Positions 33,220 to 41,713 of a stretch of 64,000 nt of DNA are shown here, one piece after another. Position 1 is the first letter of the stretch. Each line of letters starts with the position of its first letter. Made by a program: the position numbers and the translations under genes. This DNA is from UBA9160 sp035489755 (lineage in GTDB: Bacteria; Myxococcota_A; UBA9160): contig DATGZK010000064.1 in assembly GCA_035489755.1 (NCBI GenBank), forward strand, positions 36,436 through 100,435, written 5' to 3'. The notes under the pieces are model-generated. The model had not been told where the DNA came from. It was given only the letters and a program-made list of their open reading frames with translations, and made no database searches.

Positions 33220-35018
33220 GCGTCCCCCGGCTTGCGGCGCAGCACACAGCGTCCCGTCGAGAAGACGCGCGCTGTCGCCGGGTCGTCGCTCCAGAGGCGG
33301 AACTCGAACGCGTCGCCCGTGGCGGAGAGCTCGACGGCGGCGCGGAAAATATCCCCGGGGCGCAGAAGTTCTCTGAATTTCAGGGCCTCGACGCAGGCAA
33401 GTCGAGGCTCATGCTCCAGCAGCTCGGCCGCGAGGCGGAGCGCCCAGCGGAGCTGAACCACGCCGGGAACGACGGGGAAGCCCGGAAAATGGCCTTCCAG
33501 GAAGGCCAAGTCTGCAGGCACGCGGAGCGCGCGCTCGAGCCGACGGGTGCTGCGTAGCTCGCTTACGATCTCGGGTTCGGTGACTGGCGCGTCATCGCCT
33601 CTCGCGAACAGTTCTCCCAGCGCCGAAAGGTTCGCCTTCCCGCGCTCGTCGCTCGGGAGGGCGTCCACGTAGCGATGTGCACGCGGCAGGAGCACACGGT
33701 CGAAGTCGAGTTCGAGGCTCGATCCAAGGGCCAAGGAGACGGCGCGGCGGCCCTCGCGGGAAAGCGTGGATCGGCCTTCCTCGCTCGGCACGATGACCGC
33801 CCCCACACGGACGTGCGGGCCTTTGCCAAGAGGGATGAGGGCGACTTCGGATACCCAGGGATGGCGCCGCAGCGCTTGCTCCATGTCGGGAAGCGAGAGC
33901 CGCTTCTCTCCGACCTTGACCACCCGGTCCGCACGGCCCTCGAGCAAGAAACGTCCATCCTGCTGGAGCGCGATGTGATCGCCCATCGTGAACGGAGTCT
34001 GTGCGTCATTCGCACTGACAAAGGGCGAGCGGATGCGGGCGCAGCCGTTCGGTGCCCGCTCGACGGCAACGCCGGGGAGCGGTGTGAAGGCAAGGCGCCC
34101 GGGTCCTGGCTTTTGCTGGCGCATGGCGACGCCGCCGGTCTCGGTTGAACCGAAGATCTCGATCGGCGCCTCGCCGAGTGCGCCGGCCAGCGCGTCGGCC
34201 GTCTGCTCGTCGAGCGGTCCGCCCGAAGAGAAGACACAGCGACACACGCCCCGCAGCTTCTCGAGACCAGGCATGTCCCGCATGCGTCGCAGGTGCGCGG
34301 GAGTGCCGATGAGCACGCAGTTACTCGTCCGCATCATGCGCGGGACCAGCTCGGCCGGATGGAGGTACGTCTCGGCGCGGAAAGGTCGGCTGGCAGCGAG
34401 CGGCCAGAGGACGCGGAAGAGCAGACCATAGAGGTGCTGGTGGGACGCCGTGGCGAAGACGGAAGCGTCTGCGCAGAGCGCGCCGAAGCAGGCCTCAAGC
34501 GCCTGCACCTCGTCGTCGAGATGGCGGAGTACCTTCTCCACCACTTTGCTGTCGCCCGTGGTGCCCGAGGTGAACAGCTCGACTGCGGGCTGCGAGGCCG
34601 AGAGAGACTCGAGCGGGACAGGCAACGGAGGCGCGGTTGCGACCGCAGGTCGCAGCGGGTGCAGCACACGACCGGGAAGCAGGTCCAGGCGATCCGAGAT
34701 CGCCCCCGCAACCTCCGCGGCGAGCCTTGCGAGCGTTCCCGGAGCGGCGTTGGGTGGAAGCACCGCGACGCCGCCGTGGTGCCAGAGCGCGAAAAGACCC
34801 ACGGCGAAGCAATAGCTGTCAGAAGTCTGGAGGATCCAGCGCTCGCGGCTCGCACCGCCCTCCGGAGCCGACCTCGCCTCGCTCCGCGGGGACGCCAGCG
34901 CTGCGGCGAGCGCTCGAACCTGCGCGTCGAACTGTTCGAAGGAGAAGTGTGCCTCCTGCGCAAACGCGACGAGGGAGTGCGCCGGTCGACCATCGCGGAG
35001 CAGCGTGGTGAGGTTCAC
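33216..35018 (-). CDS. AMP-dependent ligase fused to ApeI-type dehydratase
   Basis: A 600-residue two-domain protein. Residues ~1-480 form an acyl-adenylating enzyme: LFTSGTTGDSKVVEK is the ATP-binding P-loop, EIFGSTETGG and GRADRVVKVGEKRLSL follow. Residues ~490-600 are a hotdog dehydratase with LEGHFPGFPVVPGVVQ (His510) and a C-terminal beta sheet. The ligase half is expected to load the arylacrylic starter onto an ACP; the second half resembles the ApeI dehydratase. Its start overlaps the upstream ACP stop (GTGA), next to two carrier protein genes. Confidence 0.9.
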   Translation of the reverse strand: MNLTTLLRDGRPAHSLVAFAQEAHFSFEQFDAQVRALAAALASPRSEARSAPEGGASRERWILQTSDSYCFAVGLFALWHHGGVAVLPPNAAPGTLARLAAEVAGAISDRLDLLPGRVLHPLRPAVATAPPLPVPLESLSASQPAVELFTSGTTGDSKVVEKVLRHLDDEVQALEACFGALCADASVFATASHQHLYGLLFRVLWPLAASRPFRAETYLHPAELVPRMMRTSNCVLIGTPAHLRRMRDMPGLEKLRGVCRCVFSSGGPLDEQTADALAGALGEAPIEIFGSTETGGVAMRQQKPGPGRLAFTPLPGVAVERAPNGCARIRSPFVSANDAQTPFTMGDHIALQQDGRFLLEGRADRVVKVGEKRLSLPDMEQALRRHPWVSEVALIPLGKGPHVRVGAVIVPSEEGRSTLSREGRRAVSLALGSSLELDFDRVLLPRAHRYVDALPSDERGKANLSALGELFARGDDAPVTEPEIVSELRSTRRLERALRVPADLAFLEGHFPGFPVVPGVVQLRWALRLAAELLEHEPRLACVEALKFRELLRPGDIFRAAVELSATGDAFEFRLWSDDPATARVFSTGRCVLRRKPGDA

Positions 35019-35284
35019 GACCGTGCGATATGCGCCTGCTCGCGCTCGAACAGTTCTTCCACCAGATCCGCGATTTCCTTGACGGTGCGGATCTCCTTGA
35101 GGCGATCCTCCTCGACGATGAGCCCCGTCGCCTCTTCGAGCTGGATTGCGAGGACGACGGCGTCGAGGCTGTCGAGATCGAGGTCCTCCTGCAGGCGCGC
35201 GTCCGGGACGACCAACTGCTCGTCCAGTGCGAACTCCCTCTGCAGGATCTTCCTGATTTGGTCAAAGATTTCGCCGCGCCTCAA
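35015..35284 (-). CDS. acyl carrier protein (ACP 2)
   Basis: An 89-residue acyl carrier protein. The 4'-phosphopantetheine attachment site is Ser39 in DLDLDSLDAVVL, with the usual acidic helix II. TTG is the only start that fits; GGGAGG lies 8 nt upstream. The gene ends in a GTGA overlap with the ligase-dehydratase gene and lies 21 bp after another ACP gene. It probably carries the growing chain or the starter. Confidence 0.88.
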   Translation of the reverse strand: MRRGEIFDQIRKILQREFALDEQLVVPDARLQEDLDLDSLDAVVLAIQLEEATGLIVEEDRLKEIRTVKEIADLVEELFEREQAHIARS

Positions 35285-35305
35285 CCCCCGACCTCCCGCT
35301 CCAGC

Positions 35306-35575
35306 CTATGCGGGCCGGTTCGCTGTCACGAACGCGGCCAGGCTTTTCACCGACGCGAAAATCTCGCGGTTCTCGTCCGGGTCGTCCTGAATCTGCACGC
35401 CAAATCGGTCTTGGAGAGCCATCGCGAGCTCGAGAGCGTCGATCGAGTCGAGGCCGAGCCCCTCGATGAACAGCGGCGCCTCGCTGTCGATGTCCGCGGC
35501 TTGGATGTCCTCCAGCATGAGGGCATCGATGATGAGCTGCTTGATCTCCGTCTCGAGATCACCGAACTGGTCCAC
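35306..35575 (-). CDS. acyl carrier protein (ACP 1)
   Basis: An 89-residue carrier protein with the phosphopantetheine serine at position 44 in GLGLDSIDALEL. It differs clearly from its neighbour, so the two are not a recent duplication. A paired ACP arrangement is typical for aryl polyene clusters, where one may carry the starter and the other the extender. The GTG start overlaps the upstream acyltransferase by 17 bp. Confidence 0.88.
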   Translation of the reverse strand: MDQFGDLETEIKQLIIDALMLEDIQAADIDSEAPLFIEGLGLDSIDALELAMALQDRFGVQIQDDPDENREIFASVKSLAAFVTANRPA

Positions 35576-36404
35576 GATTTAACCCCTCGATCATCCGCGT
35601 GCGGACCGCGGCTGTGATCCGCCGGGCCGCGAGCACGTCGGACTTCCCCTCCCAAGCACGATCTTTGACGCGAACCGGCGGCTCCACCCGCGCGAAGTAC
35701 TCGACCCTCCGGTCCGGCACGTCCCACCATGGCTGACCCTTCATCAGTACCGGCGGGTCAAGGTGGATCGTCACGAGCTCGACGTCACAGCCGCTGCGCA
35801 GCGCCACATGGGCCGCCCCTCTGCGAAAGGGCCACAAGCCCGCCTGCGGTGAACGTGTCCCCTCCGGGAACAAGAGCACGGTCCTACCGGCCCGCAATCG
35901 GACCACGCATTCATCGACGGCGGCAGCCCCTCGCGAGTTCACGACGTAGCCCGCCGCCCGAGCGACGCGTCCGAGCCAGAAGCTCCGTGCCCACGCCTCG
36001 GCCACGATGCAATCCACCTGTGGAAGCTGAGCGATCACGATCCCAAAGTCGATCAGGGAGGGGTGATTGGCAACGACGAGGTGGGCCCCGGGGGTGCGAA
36101 GTCGCTCGAAGCCTTCGTAGCGGATCTGAGTGAGACCGAGGAGGGACATGAAGCCGAGGAGGAGGCCGTAGCCGTGGTGAATGATCCGCTGGGCGCGAGC
36201 ATCCCGGGCTTCCCGGGTGTCCGGCAGAAGGCGGCACAGCGGCAGAACAGTGAAAGCGAGAAGGAGGGCGCTGCAGCCCGCGACGCCGAAGACGAGAGCG
36301 GTTGCGGCCTGCCGCGTGGTCCGCCGAAGGCGACAGCGGAGCGCGTGCGCCAGCACGCGCTCCGCGCCGACAGCTGCAGCCTGTCCGCGGTGCGCCCGTT
36401 CCAT
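35559..36404 (-). CDS. PlsC-type 1-acylglycerol-3-phosphate acyltransferase family protein
   Basis: A 281-residue acyltransferase with an N-terminal hydrophobic helix (AATALVFGVAGCSALLLAF), NHPSLIDFG (the NHX4D catalytic motif, with His and Asp) and FPEGTRSPQAG, which binds the phosphate. In related loci such an enzyme accompanies the LpxL-like one. It is the first gene of the minus-strand operon running to 31059. The ATG at 36404 has a weak GAGG ahead of it. It could alternatively act in ordinary phospholipid synthesis, but the 17-bp overlap with ACP 1 argues for the cluster. Confidence 0.85.
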   Translation of the reverse strand: MERAHRGQAAAVGAERVLAHALRCRLRRTTRQAATALVFGVAGCSALLLAFTVLPLCRLLPDTREARDARAQRIIHHGYGLLLGFMSLLGLTQIRYEGFERLRTPGAHLVVANHPSLIDFGIVIAQLPQVDCIVAEAWARSFWLGRVARAAGYVVNSRGAAAVDECVVRLRAGRTVLLFPEGTRSPQAGLWPFRRGAAHVALRSGCDVELVTIHLDPPVLMKGQPWWDVPDRRVEYFARVEPPVRVKDRAWEGKSDVLAARRITAAVRTRMIEGLNRGPVR

Positions 36405-36537
36405 GGCCTCGCCGGTCTGGCCAAAGCGGCTCAACGCAGCGTACTCCCACGATAATCAACGCGAATCGGAGGACCCGATCCTATCAGAGGCGCCTTCGGC
36501 CTGTAAACGCTTCGCAGGTGCGGGGGCGGAGGCCGCT

Positions 36538-37593
36538 ATGGTGCGCCGCGTCGTGGAAGCGCAAGTCAAGAGCCGACCGCAGGCACGCGCGAGGCGGCGC
36601 TGGCCGTTTTTCGTATGGCTGGCTCTCTTCTACGCCTCGTGGACCGCGTTTGTGGTCGGGCGGGGGCGCTGGCCCGCCGTCGCGGCGCACTGGCCCATCG
36701 CCCTCGCCATGCTCTTCGGCTCCTATGTGGCCGGCTCGACACCTATGGGAGGGGGCAGCGTCGGTTTTCCGATCCTCGTACTCCTCCTCGGGGAGCCGGC
36801 ACGGCTTGGGCGCGACTTCAGCTTCGCGGTGCAGTCGCTCGGCATGGGATCGGCCGTTCTCTACATGCTGGTCTCGGGCCGGGCTCTTGCCTGGGGGGTG
36901 TTGCGCTGGGCGATGCTGGGATCCCTGATCGGGACCCCAGTCGGTCTTTTCGTGCTCGCCCCGCACGCCACCGAAGTCCAGGTGAAGCTGGTCTTCGCCG
37001 TGGCGTGGGCGGCTTTCGGGCTCATGACGCTCCTGCGGCTGCGCGAGCTCGCGGGGCAAGCTGGCATGCTCGCGCGGGGACCGCGCGTCGAACGAGCGGC
37101 GGGACTTGCCGTAGGACTTGTGGGCGGAGCCTGCCTTGCGGCGCTCACTGGCGTCGGCGTCGATATGCTGCTGTACAGCGTCCTTGTGCTGTTTTTCAGG
37201 GCCGATTTGAAGCTCGCGGTTCCCTCCGCCGTGACGCTCATGGCGTTGACCTCCCTGGTCGGCCTTGCAACGCGATCTTTGCTCAGTGCGATCGAGCCTG
37301 TGCGGGCGGGGTTTGCGCCCGGACTGTGGGACTATTGGCTCGCGGCGGCGCCCATCGTCGTTGTGGGCGCGCCACTCGGGGCGCTCGCTGTGAGCGTCGT
37401 GTCCCGGGTCTTTACCCTCCGCTTTGTCTCCCTCTTGTGCTTGGCGCAGCTGGCTTGGGTCTGCGCCCAGGCGCGGCTCTCAGGGACGGCTCTCGCACTC
37501 GTCTTCAGCGCCGTCGCCGCGCTCTGCCTCGGGCTTGAGGCCTTGTACCTGCGAGGCAAGAGTGCGCAGGCCTGCGCACCCGAGGGCCCGTAG
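36538..37593 (+). CDS. TauE/SafE-family sulfite exporter-like permease
   Basis: A 351-residue polytopic membrane protein with about nine hydrophobic segments. The two-fold family pattern is visible in GSYVAGSTPMGGGSVGFPIL and GGACLAALTGVGVDMLLYSVL, where glycines and Asp line the transport site. Family members export sulfite, sulfoacetate or other C2-sulfonates. A cytoplasmic N-terminal stretch of ~20 basic residues precedes the first helix. GGAGG precedes the ATG. It lies between the two ape-like operons without sharing a strand unit with either, so it is probably unrelated to polyene synthesis. Confidence 0.85.
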   Translation: MVRRVVEAQVKSRPQARARRRWPFFVWLALFYASWTAFVVGRGRWPAVAAHWPIALAMLFGSYVAGSTPMGGGSVGFPILVLLLGEPARLGRDFSFAVQSLGMGSAVLYMLVSGRALAWGVLRWAMLGSLIGTPVGLFVLAPHATEVQVKLVFAVAWAAFGLMTLLRLRELAGQAGMLARGPRVERAAGLAVGLVGGACLAALTGVGVDMLLYSVLVLFFRADLKLAVPSAVTLMALTSLVGLATRSLLSAIEPVRAGFAPGLWDYWLAAAPIVVVGAPLGALAVSVVSRVFTLRFVSLLCLAQLAWVCAQARLSGTALALVFSAVAALCLGLEALYLRGKSAQACAPEGP

Positions 37594-37719
37594 GCCGTGT
37601 CTTCGACCGGTCCGCAAGCCCGCGGAGCATGCGGCTTGGACGTTCCGCCCCGAAGAGGAGGGTCAGCGGAAAGCGTCGAGAGGCGCACACGCGGCGTTCT
37701 CGCCCCGAGTTCCCCTGCG

Positions 37720-38931
37720 CTAAAAGCGAACGGGGAGCGCCGTAAGCCCCCGCAGCACAAGTCCGGGGCGCCATGACACTTCCTCGCTGGCGCTGCTCAG
37801 AGCTGGAAAGCGTTCGACCAGACGGGAAAAGGCGACCTGGGCTTCGAGTCGCGCAAGCGGTGCACCGAGGCAGAAGTGCGGGCCGTGGCCGAAGGCGACG
37901 TGGCGGTTGTCCACACGGGCGAGATCCAAGCGATCGGCCTCAGGGAATGCGAGGGGATCTCGGTTCGCGGCGCCAAGCACGAGGTTCACCTCAATGCCCG
38001 CCGCGATCGGGTGCCCGCGCAGCGTGACATCCCGCATCGGGATGCGTGAGGTGAGCTGCACGGGACTGTCGAAGCGCACAAGCTCCTCGACGGCGCTCTT
38101 GGCGAGGCCGGGTTCGCGGCGCAATCGCGCGCGTTCTGGAGCGTCGCGCAGCAGCGCAAGAAGGCCGTTTCCGATGAGATTGGTCGTGGTCTCGTGGCCG
38201 GCGCCCAGCAGCAAGATCGCGGTCGCGACGAGCTCGATCTCCGAGAGAGCATCATCCCGCTCATGGGCGGCGATGAGCCCGCTCATGAGGTCGTCCCGGG
38301 GATCCTTGCGCCGCGCCTGAATGAACTCGCGGAAGTACGCTTCCAGGGCCTGCGCCCCGCGTGCGGCTTCCATGAGGCCAGCCTCACGCAGGGTTCCATC
38401 GATAAAGGGCACCATCTGGTCGGACCAACGCTTGAACTTCTCGCGATCCGCGGCCGGAATGCCGAGGAGTTCGGCGATCACGATCACGGGGAGCGGCGCG
38501 GCAAACTCGCGGATGGCATCCATTCCGCCGGCAGCAGCAGCCGCATCCAGGAGCTCGTCCACGATCGCCTCGACCCGGGGCCGCAGGCCCTCGACGACGC
38601 GAGGTGTAAAGGCCTTCGAGACGAGCGCACGCAGTCTTGTGTGATCGGGCGGATCCTTGATCAGCATCATGCCCGAGACAGCGCGCGCGAGCGCAGCGAA
38701 GCTCTGGTCAGGACCGGCCATCGCATCGGCGATCATTCGCTCGGGGAACTTCTCGGCGCTGTAGGCGGGATCTCGGAGCACCGCGACGACGTCGTCGTAG
38801 CGAGTCACGATAAAGCAGCGAAAGGTTGGCGTCTCCACGTAGTGAACGGGATCGTCGCTGCGAAGGCGGGCGTAATGGGCATAGGGATCCGTCTGGAATT
38901 CGGGTGCGAGGGGGTCCCACAGTTCGGCCAT
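37720..38931 (-). CDS. cytochrome P450, CYP107-like bacterial class
   Basis: A 403-residue soluble P450. It has LLGAGHETTTN in the I-helix, the ExxR motif in VEELVRFDSP, and the haem loop FGHGPHFCLG with Cys354. The shape resembles CYP107-type enzymes from secondary metabolism. It is transcribed divergently from the aromatic ammonia-lyase gene 147 bp away and stands between two polyene operons, so a tailoring hydroxylation or epoxidation of the product is possible but unproven. TTGGAGGA precedes the ATG. It differs clearly from the CYP125-like enzyme at 3710. Confidence 0.92.
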   Translation of the reverse strand: MAELWDPLAPEFQTDPYAHYARLRSDDPVHYVETPTFRCFIVTRYDDVVAVLRDPAYSAEKFPERMIADAMAGPDQSFAALARAVSGMMLIKDPPDHTRLRALVSKAFTPRVVEGLRPRVEAIVDELLDAAAAAGGMDAIREFAAPLPVIVIAELLGIPAADREKFKRWSDQMVPFIDGTLREAGLMEAARGAQALEAYFREFIQARRKDPRDDLMSGLIAAHERDDALSEIELVATAILLLGAGHETTTNLIGNGLLALLRDAPERARLRREPGLAKSAVEELVRFDSPVQLTSRIPMRDVTLRGHPIAAGIEVNLVLGAANRDPLAFPEADRLDLARVDNRHVAFGHGPHFCLGAPLARLEAQVAFSRLVERFPALSSASEEVSWRPGLVLRGLTALPVRF

Positions 38932-39064
38932 GGCGTCCTCCAAGGGTCGCGCAAAAAGAGTTGCAAGCCACGGACCATCGCGCCGCCGCGCGGGCGGCCA
39001 CAGCGCAGGGGTTCGGGCGGCTTCACCTGCAACCAGTTTGCTGCAGGCGCAGCGAGCCGGCTGC

Positions 39065-39076
39065 GATAAGGTGGCG
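39065..39076 (+). promoter_or_regulatory. leaderless-type -10 region of the ammonia-lyase operon
   Basis: GATAAGGTGGCG contains TAAGGT (39067-39072), 6 nt before the ATG at 39079. The same 12 bases occur before the second halogenase-like gene at 52448-52459. No Shine-Dalgarno and no convincing -35 are present. Confidence 0.5.
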
Positions 39077-39078
39077 CC

Positions 39079-40641
39079 ATGACAGTCCGAGAAGGGCATG
39101 CGGACCGCCACCTGCTCCACGTGGGGCCTTCGCCACTGCGCATCGAGGACCTGGTGGCACTGGCCGAGGGCCGGGCGCAGGCGGTCCTCGACCCCGATCC
39201 CGCCTATCGTGCGCGCCTGGTGGCGGGGGTCGCTGCGGTGGAAGGCGCACTCGGCGCCGGGCAGGCGATTTACGGAGTCTCCACCGGGGTCGGCGCGTCG
39301 CTGGAGAACGTCATCCCCGACAAACTTCAGCAGGTGCTTCCGCTCAATCTGCTGCGCTTCCACGGCTGCGGGACCGGCCGCATCCTCGAGGAGACCGAGG
39401 CCGCGGCCGTCGTGGCCGCCCGTCTCGTCTCGCTCGCCCGCGGCTATTCGGGCGTGCGCGCCATGTTGCTCGAACGCTTGTGCGAGTTGCTGAACCTGCG
39501 CCTGCTGCCACGCATCCCCGCCGAGGGATCGGTCGGCGCGAGCGGGGATCTGACGCCCCTTTCGTACGTCGCCGCAATGCTGGTGGGTGAGCGCGAGGTG
39601 ACCCTTGAGGGTGCAGTCCTCAGCGCGGCCCAAGCGCTGGCGCAGGTGGGACTTGCTCCGCTCGCGCTCGCGCCGAAAGAGAGTCTTGCCTTGATGAACG
39701 GCACGAGCGTGATGACCGCGCTCGGGAGCCTCGCGTTCCTGCGGGCCTTGCGCCTCGCGCGCTGGGCTGCGGCGCTCAGTGCCGTGGCCTGTGACGTCAT
39801 GCGCGGCAACCCCGCTCACTTCGATGCGCGGATCTTCGATCTAAAACCGCACCCCGGATCGCGGCGCTGTGCAGCGTGGATTCGCGACGACCTGACCCGC
39901 ACCCCAGGCGGGAGGCCTGCGTCTCCCGCGCGCCTCCAAGACCGCTATTCCCTGCGCTGCGCGCCCCACGTGATCGGCGTCTTGCTCGACGCGCTTGATT
40001 TCTCGCGCAGCATGATCGAGATCGAGCTGAATGGCGTGAACGACAACCCGCTCGTCGACCCCGATACCGGCGACATCCTCCACGGCGGAAACTTCTACGG
40101 TGGGCACGTGTGCTTCGCACTCGACGGAATGAAGGCCGCCGTGGCGAGCGTGGCCGACCTCTTGGACCGCCAGCTCTGTCTGCTCTGCGATCCCGCGACG
40201 AATGGGGGGCTAACGGCCAATCTCGTCGCTGTGTCCGGGCCGGAGGGGGTGACCCATCACGGCTTCAAAGCCATGCAGATCACGGCTTCGGCGCTCACTG
40301 CGGAGGCGCTCAAGCTCACGATGCCGGCGAGCGCCTTTAGCCGCAGCACGGAGTCGCACAATCAGGACAAGGTCAGCATGGGGACCATCGCGGCGCGCGA
40401 TTGCCTGCGCGTTGTCGAGCTCGCGGAGACGGTGGCGGCCATCGCGACCCTTGCCGCCTGTCAGGGGGTGGATCTGCGCAACGGCGAGGCGGGCGCGCTG
40501 CGCAGCCGCGGTCTGCGCGATGCCGTGCGCAAGGCCGTGCCCCAGGTCTTCCAAGATCGCCGCCAGGACCATGACATCTCGCGCGTACTCGAGCTGCATG
40601 CCGCCGGCGACCTTCTGGGGCGCGATCTCGACGTGCGATGA
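39079..40641 (+). CDS. aromatic amino acid ammonia-lyase (HAL/TAL/PAL family)
   Basis: A 520-residue MIO-dependent lyase. The autocatalytic MIO triad Ala154-Ser155-Gly156 lies in GSVGASGDLTPLSY. Tyr65 in YGVSTGVG is the catalytic base, and NGTSVM, ELNGVNDNP and ESHNQDKVSMG are family motifs. It removes ammonia from His, Tyr or Phe to give an arylacrylic acid. The usual selectivity pair, Phe94-His95 in LLRFHGCGTG, does not match the common pairs described for Tyr lyases (His-Leu) or His lyases (Ser-His). As first gene of a nine-gene operon it is expected to make the aryl starter. The ATG follows TAAGGT by 6 nt. Confidence 0.9.
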   Translation: MTVREGHADRHLLHVGPSPLRIEDLVALAEGRAQAVLDPDPAYRARLVAGVAAVEGALGAGQAIYGVSTGVGASLENVIPDKLQQVLPLNLLRFHGCGTGRILEETEAAAVVAARLVSLARGYSGVRAMLLERLCELLNLRLLPRIPAEGSVGASGDLTPLSYVAAMLVGEREVTLEGAVLSAAQALAQVGLAPLALAPKESLALMNGTSVMTALGSLAFLRALRLARWAAALSAVACDVMRGNPAHFDARIFDLKPHPGSRRCAAWIRDDLTRTPGGRPASPARLQDRYSLRCAPHVIGVLLDALDFSRSMIEIELNGVNDNPLVDPDTGDILHGGNFYGGHVCFALDGMKAAVASVADLLDRQLCLLCDPATNGGLTANLVAVSGPEGVTHHGFKAMQITASALTAEALKLTMPASAFSRSTESHNQDKVSMGTIAARDCLRVVELAETVAAIATLAACQGVDLRNGEAGALRSRGLRDAVRKAVPQVFQDRRQDHDISRVLELHAAGDLLGRDLDVR

Positions 40642-41057
40642 GCGAGCGCCTGCACGAGACCGAGATCGAGCTGGAAGTCCCGTTCCACGACGTCGACGCG
40701 CTCGGAGTGGTCTGGCACGGCCACTATTACAAGTACCTTGAGCTCGCCCGGACGAAGCTGCTGCGCTCGCTCGGCCTTGACGCCGGTGATCTCATTGGCC
40801 CGCGCTACCGCTTCCTCGTGATCGAAAGCCGCTGCCGGTACGCCTTTCCCCTGTTCTATGGCGATCGTGCTCGCGTGTCCGCCTGGCTGCGGGACTTCCA
40901 CAACCGGATCTTCATCGCCTACGAGGTGACGAACCTTTCTCACCGCCGACGAGCCGCCCGGGGCCACACCGTCCTGGCCACGCTCGATGCCGAAGGCCGC
41001 ATGCTGCTGGAGACGCCCCACGCGATCTTGAAGCGGATCGGCGGAGGACAGGGGTGA
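40638..41057 (+). CDS. 4-hydroxybenzoyl-CoA-type thioesterase
   Basis: A 139-residue single-hotdog acyl-thioesterase. The active-site segment is VPFHDVDALGVVWHGHYYKYLELAR, with the catalytic Asp in HDVD. LFYGDRARVSAWL is the second conserved strand. In aryl polyene clusters such an enzyme releases or edits acyl-ACP intermediates. It begins inside the lyase stop codon (ATGA) and is followed by another overlap, so it belongs to the same transcript. Confidence 0.87.
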   Translation: MSERLHETEIELEVPFHDVDALGVVWHGHYYKYLELARTKLLRSLGLDAGDLIGPRYRFLVIESRCRYAFPLFYGDRARVSAWLRDFHNRIFIAYEVTNLSHRRRAARGHTVLATLDAEGRMLLETPHAILKRIGGGQG

Positions 41058-41713
41058 GACTCCGTCACGCGGCGCTTGTCGTGGCTGCGGGACTGGGCTG
41101 CCTGTCCGCGGGCAGCCAGTCACCGGAGGTTCCGCACGGCACGCTCACGCTTGAGACGTTGATGCACCACATGGCCACGACGAGCGGGGTGCGCGCCGAG
41201 TTCCACGAGGTGAAACAGATCGCGCTGCTCGAGCAGCCCCTGGAGAGCGACGGTACGCTCTACTTCATCCCACCGTCGCGCCTGGCGCGCATCACGCGCG
41301 CGCCGGGGGCGACGACCCTCGTGATCGACGGTTCACGCATGTCCTATCGGGACACGACCGGTGGCAACAGCGTCGACCTCTCGGCAAACCGCGAGGCACG
41401 AGCGATCGTCGAGAACCTCGTTGTCCTCTTCAACGGCGACCTGGGTGCGCTGCACGAACACTACAATGTCGGCTTCGACGCTGACGGCGCGCGCTGGCAC
41501 ATGCGACTCGTGCCGAAGGGGCCGCCGGTCTCTCAGCTCATCGCTTCCATCGAGCTGCGCGGCGACGGCCCCGCGCTGCAGCAGATGGTGCTGGTGGAGA
41601 AGGAGGGCGACCGAACGACGACTCTCTTCCACGACGTTGTGACAGATACCCGATTCAGTCCCGAGGAGCTGCGCCGCATTTTCCTCGAAAACGAACCCGT
41701 CAAGCTCCCGTGA
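41054..41713 (+). CDS. LolA-like periplasmic carrier
   Basis: A 219-residue exported protein with a signal peptide and a beta-rich LolA-type fold: ETLMHHMATTSGVRAEFHEVKQI, GTLYFIPPSRLARITRAPG and RMSYRD. LolA-family members in such clusters are thought to pass the finished product, attached to a lipid or protein, across the periplasm to the outer membrane. The GTG start overlaps the thioesterase stop, and its stop overlaps the exporter start. Confidence 0.85.
   Translation: MRLRHAALVVAAGLGCLSAGSQSPEVPHGTLTLETLMHHMATTSGVRAEFHEVKQIALLEQPLESDGTLYFIPPSRLARITRAPGATTLVIDGSRMSYRDTTGGNSVDLSANREARAIVENLVVLFNGDLGALHEHYNVGFDADGARWHMRLVPKGPPVSQLIASIELRGDGPALQQMVLVEKEGDRTTTLFHDVVTDTRFSPEELRRIFLENEPVKLP

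Noticed and set aside
36405..36537. Long in-frame extension of the TauE gene into the acyltransferase gene
   Set aside because: The frame is open from 36181 only because of high GC; GGAGG directly before the ATG at 36538 and the start of the hydrophobic domain support the short version.
38932..39819. Upstream extension of the second P450 through the ammonia-lyase gene
   Set aside because: This frame is antisense to the lyase and has no similarity to P450 N termini; the ATG at 38931 with TTGGAGGA is normal.
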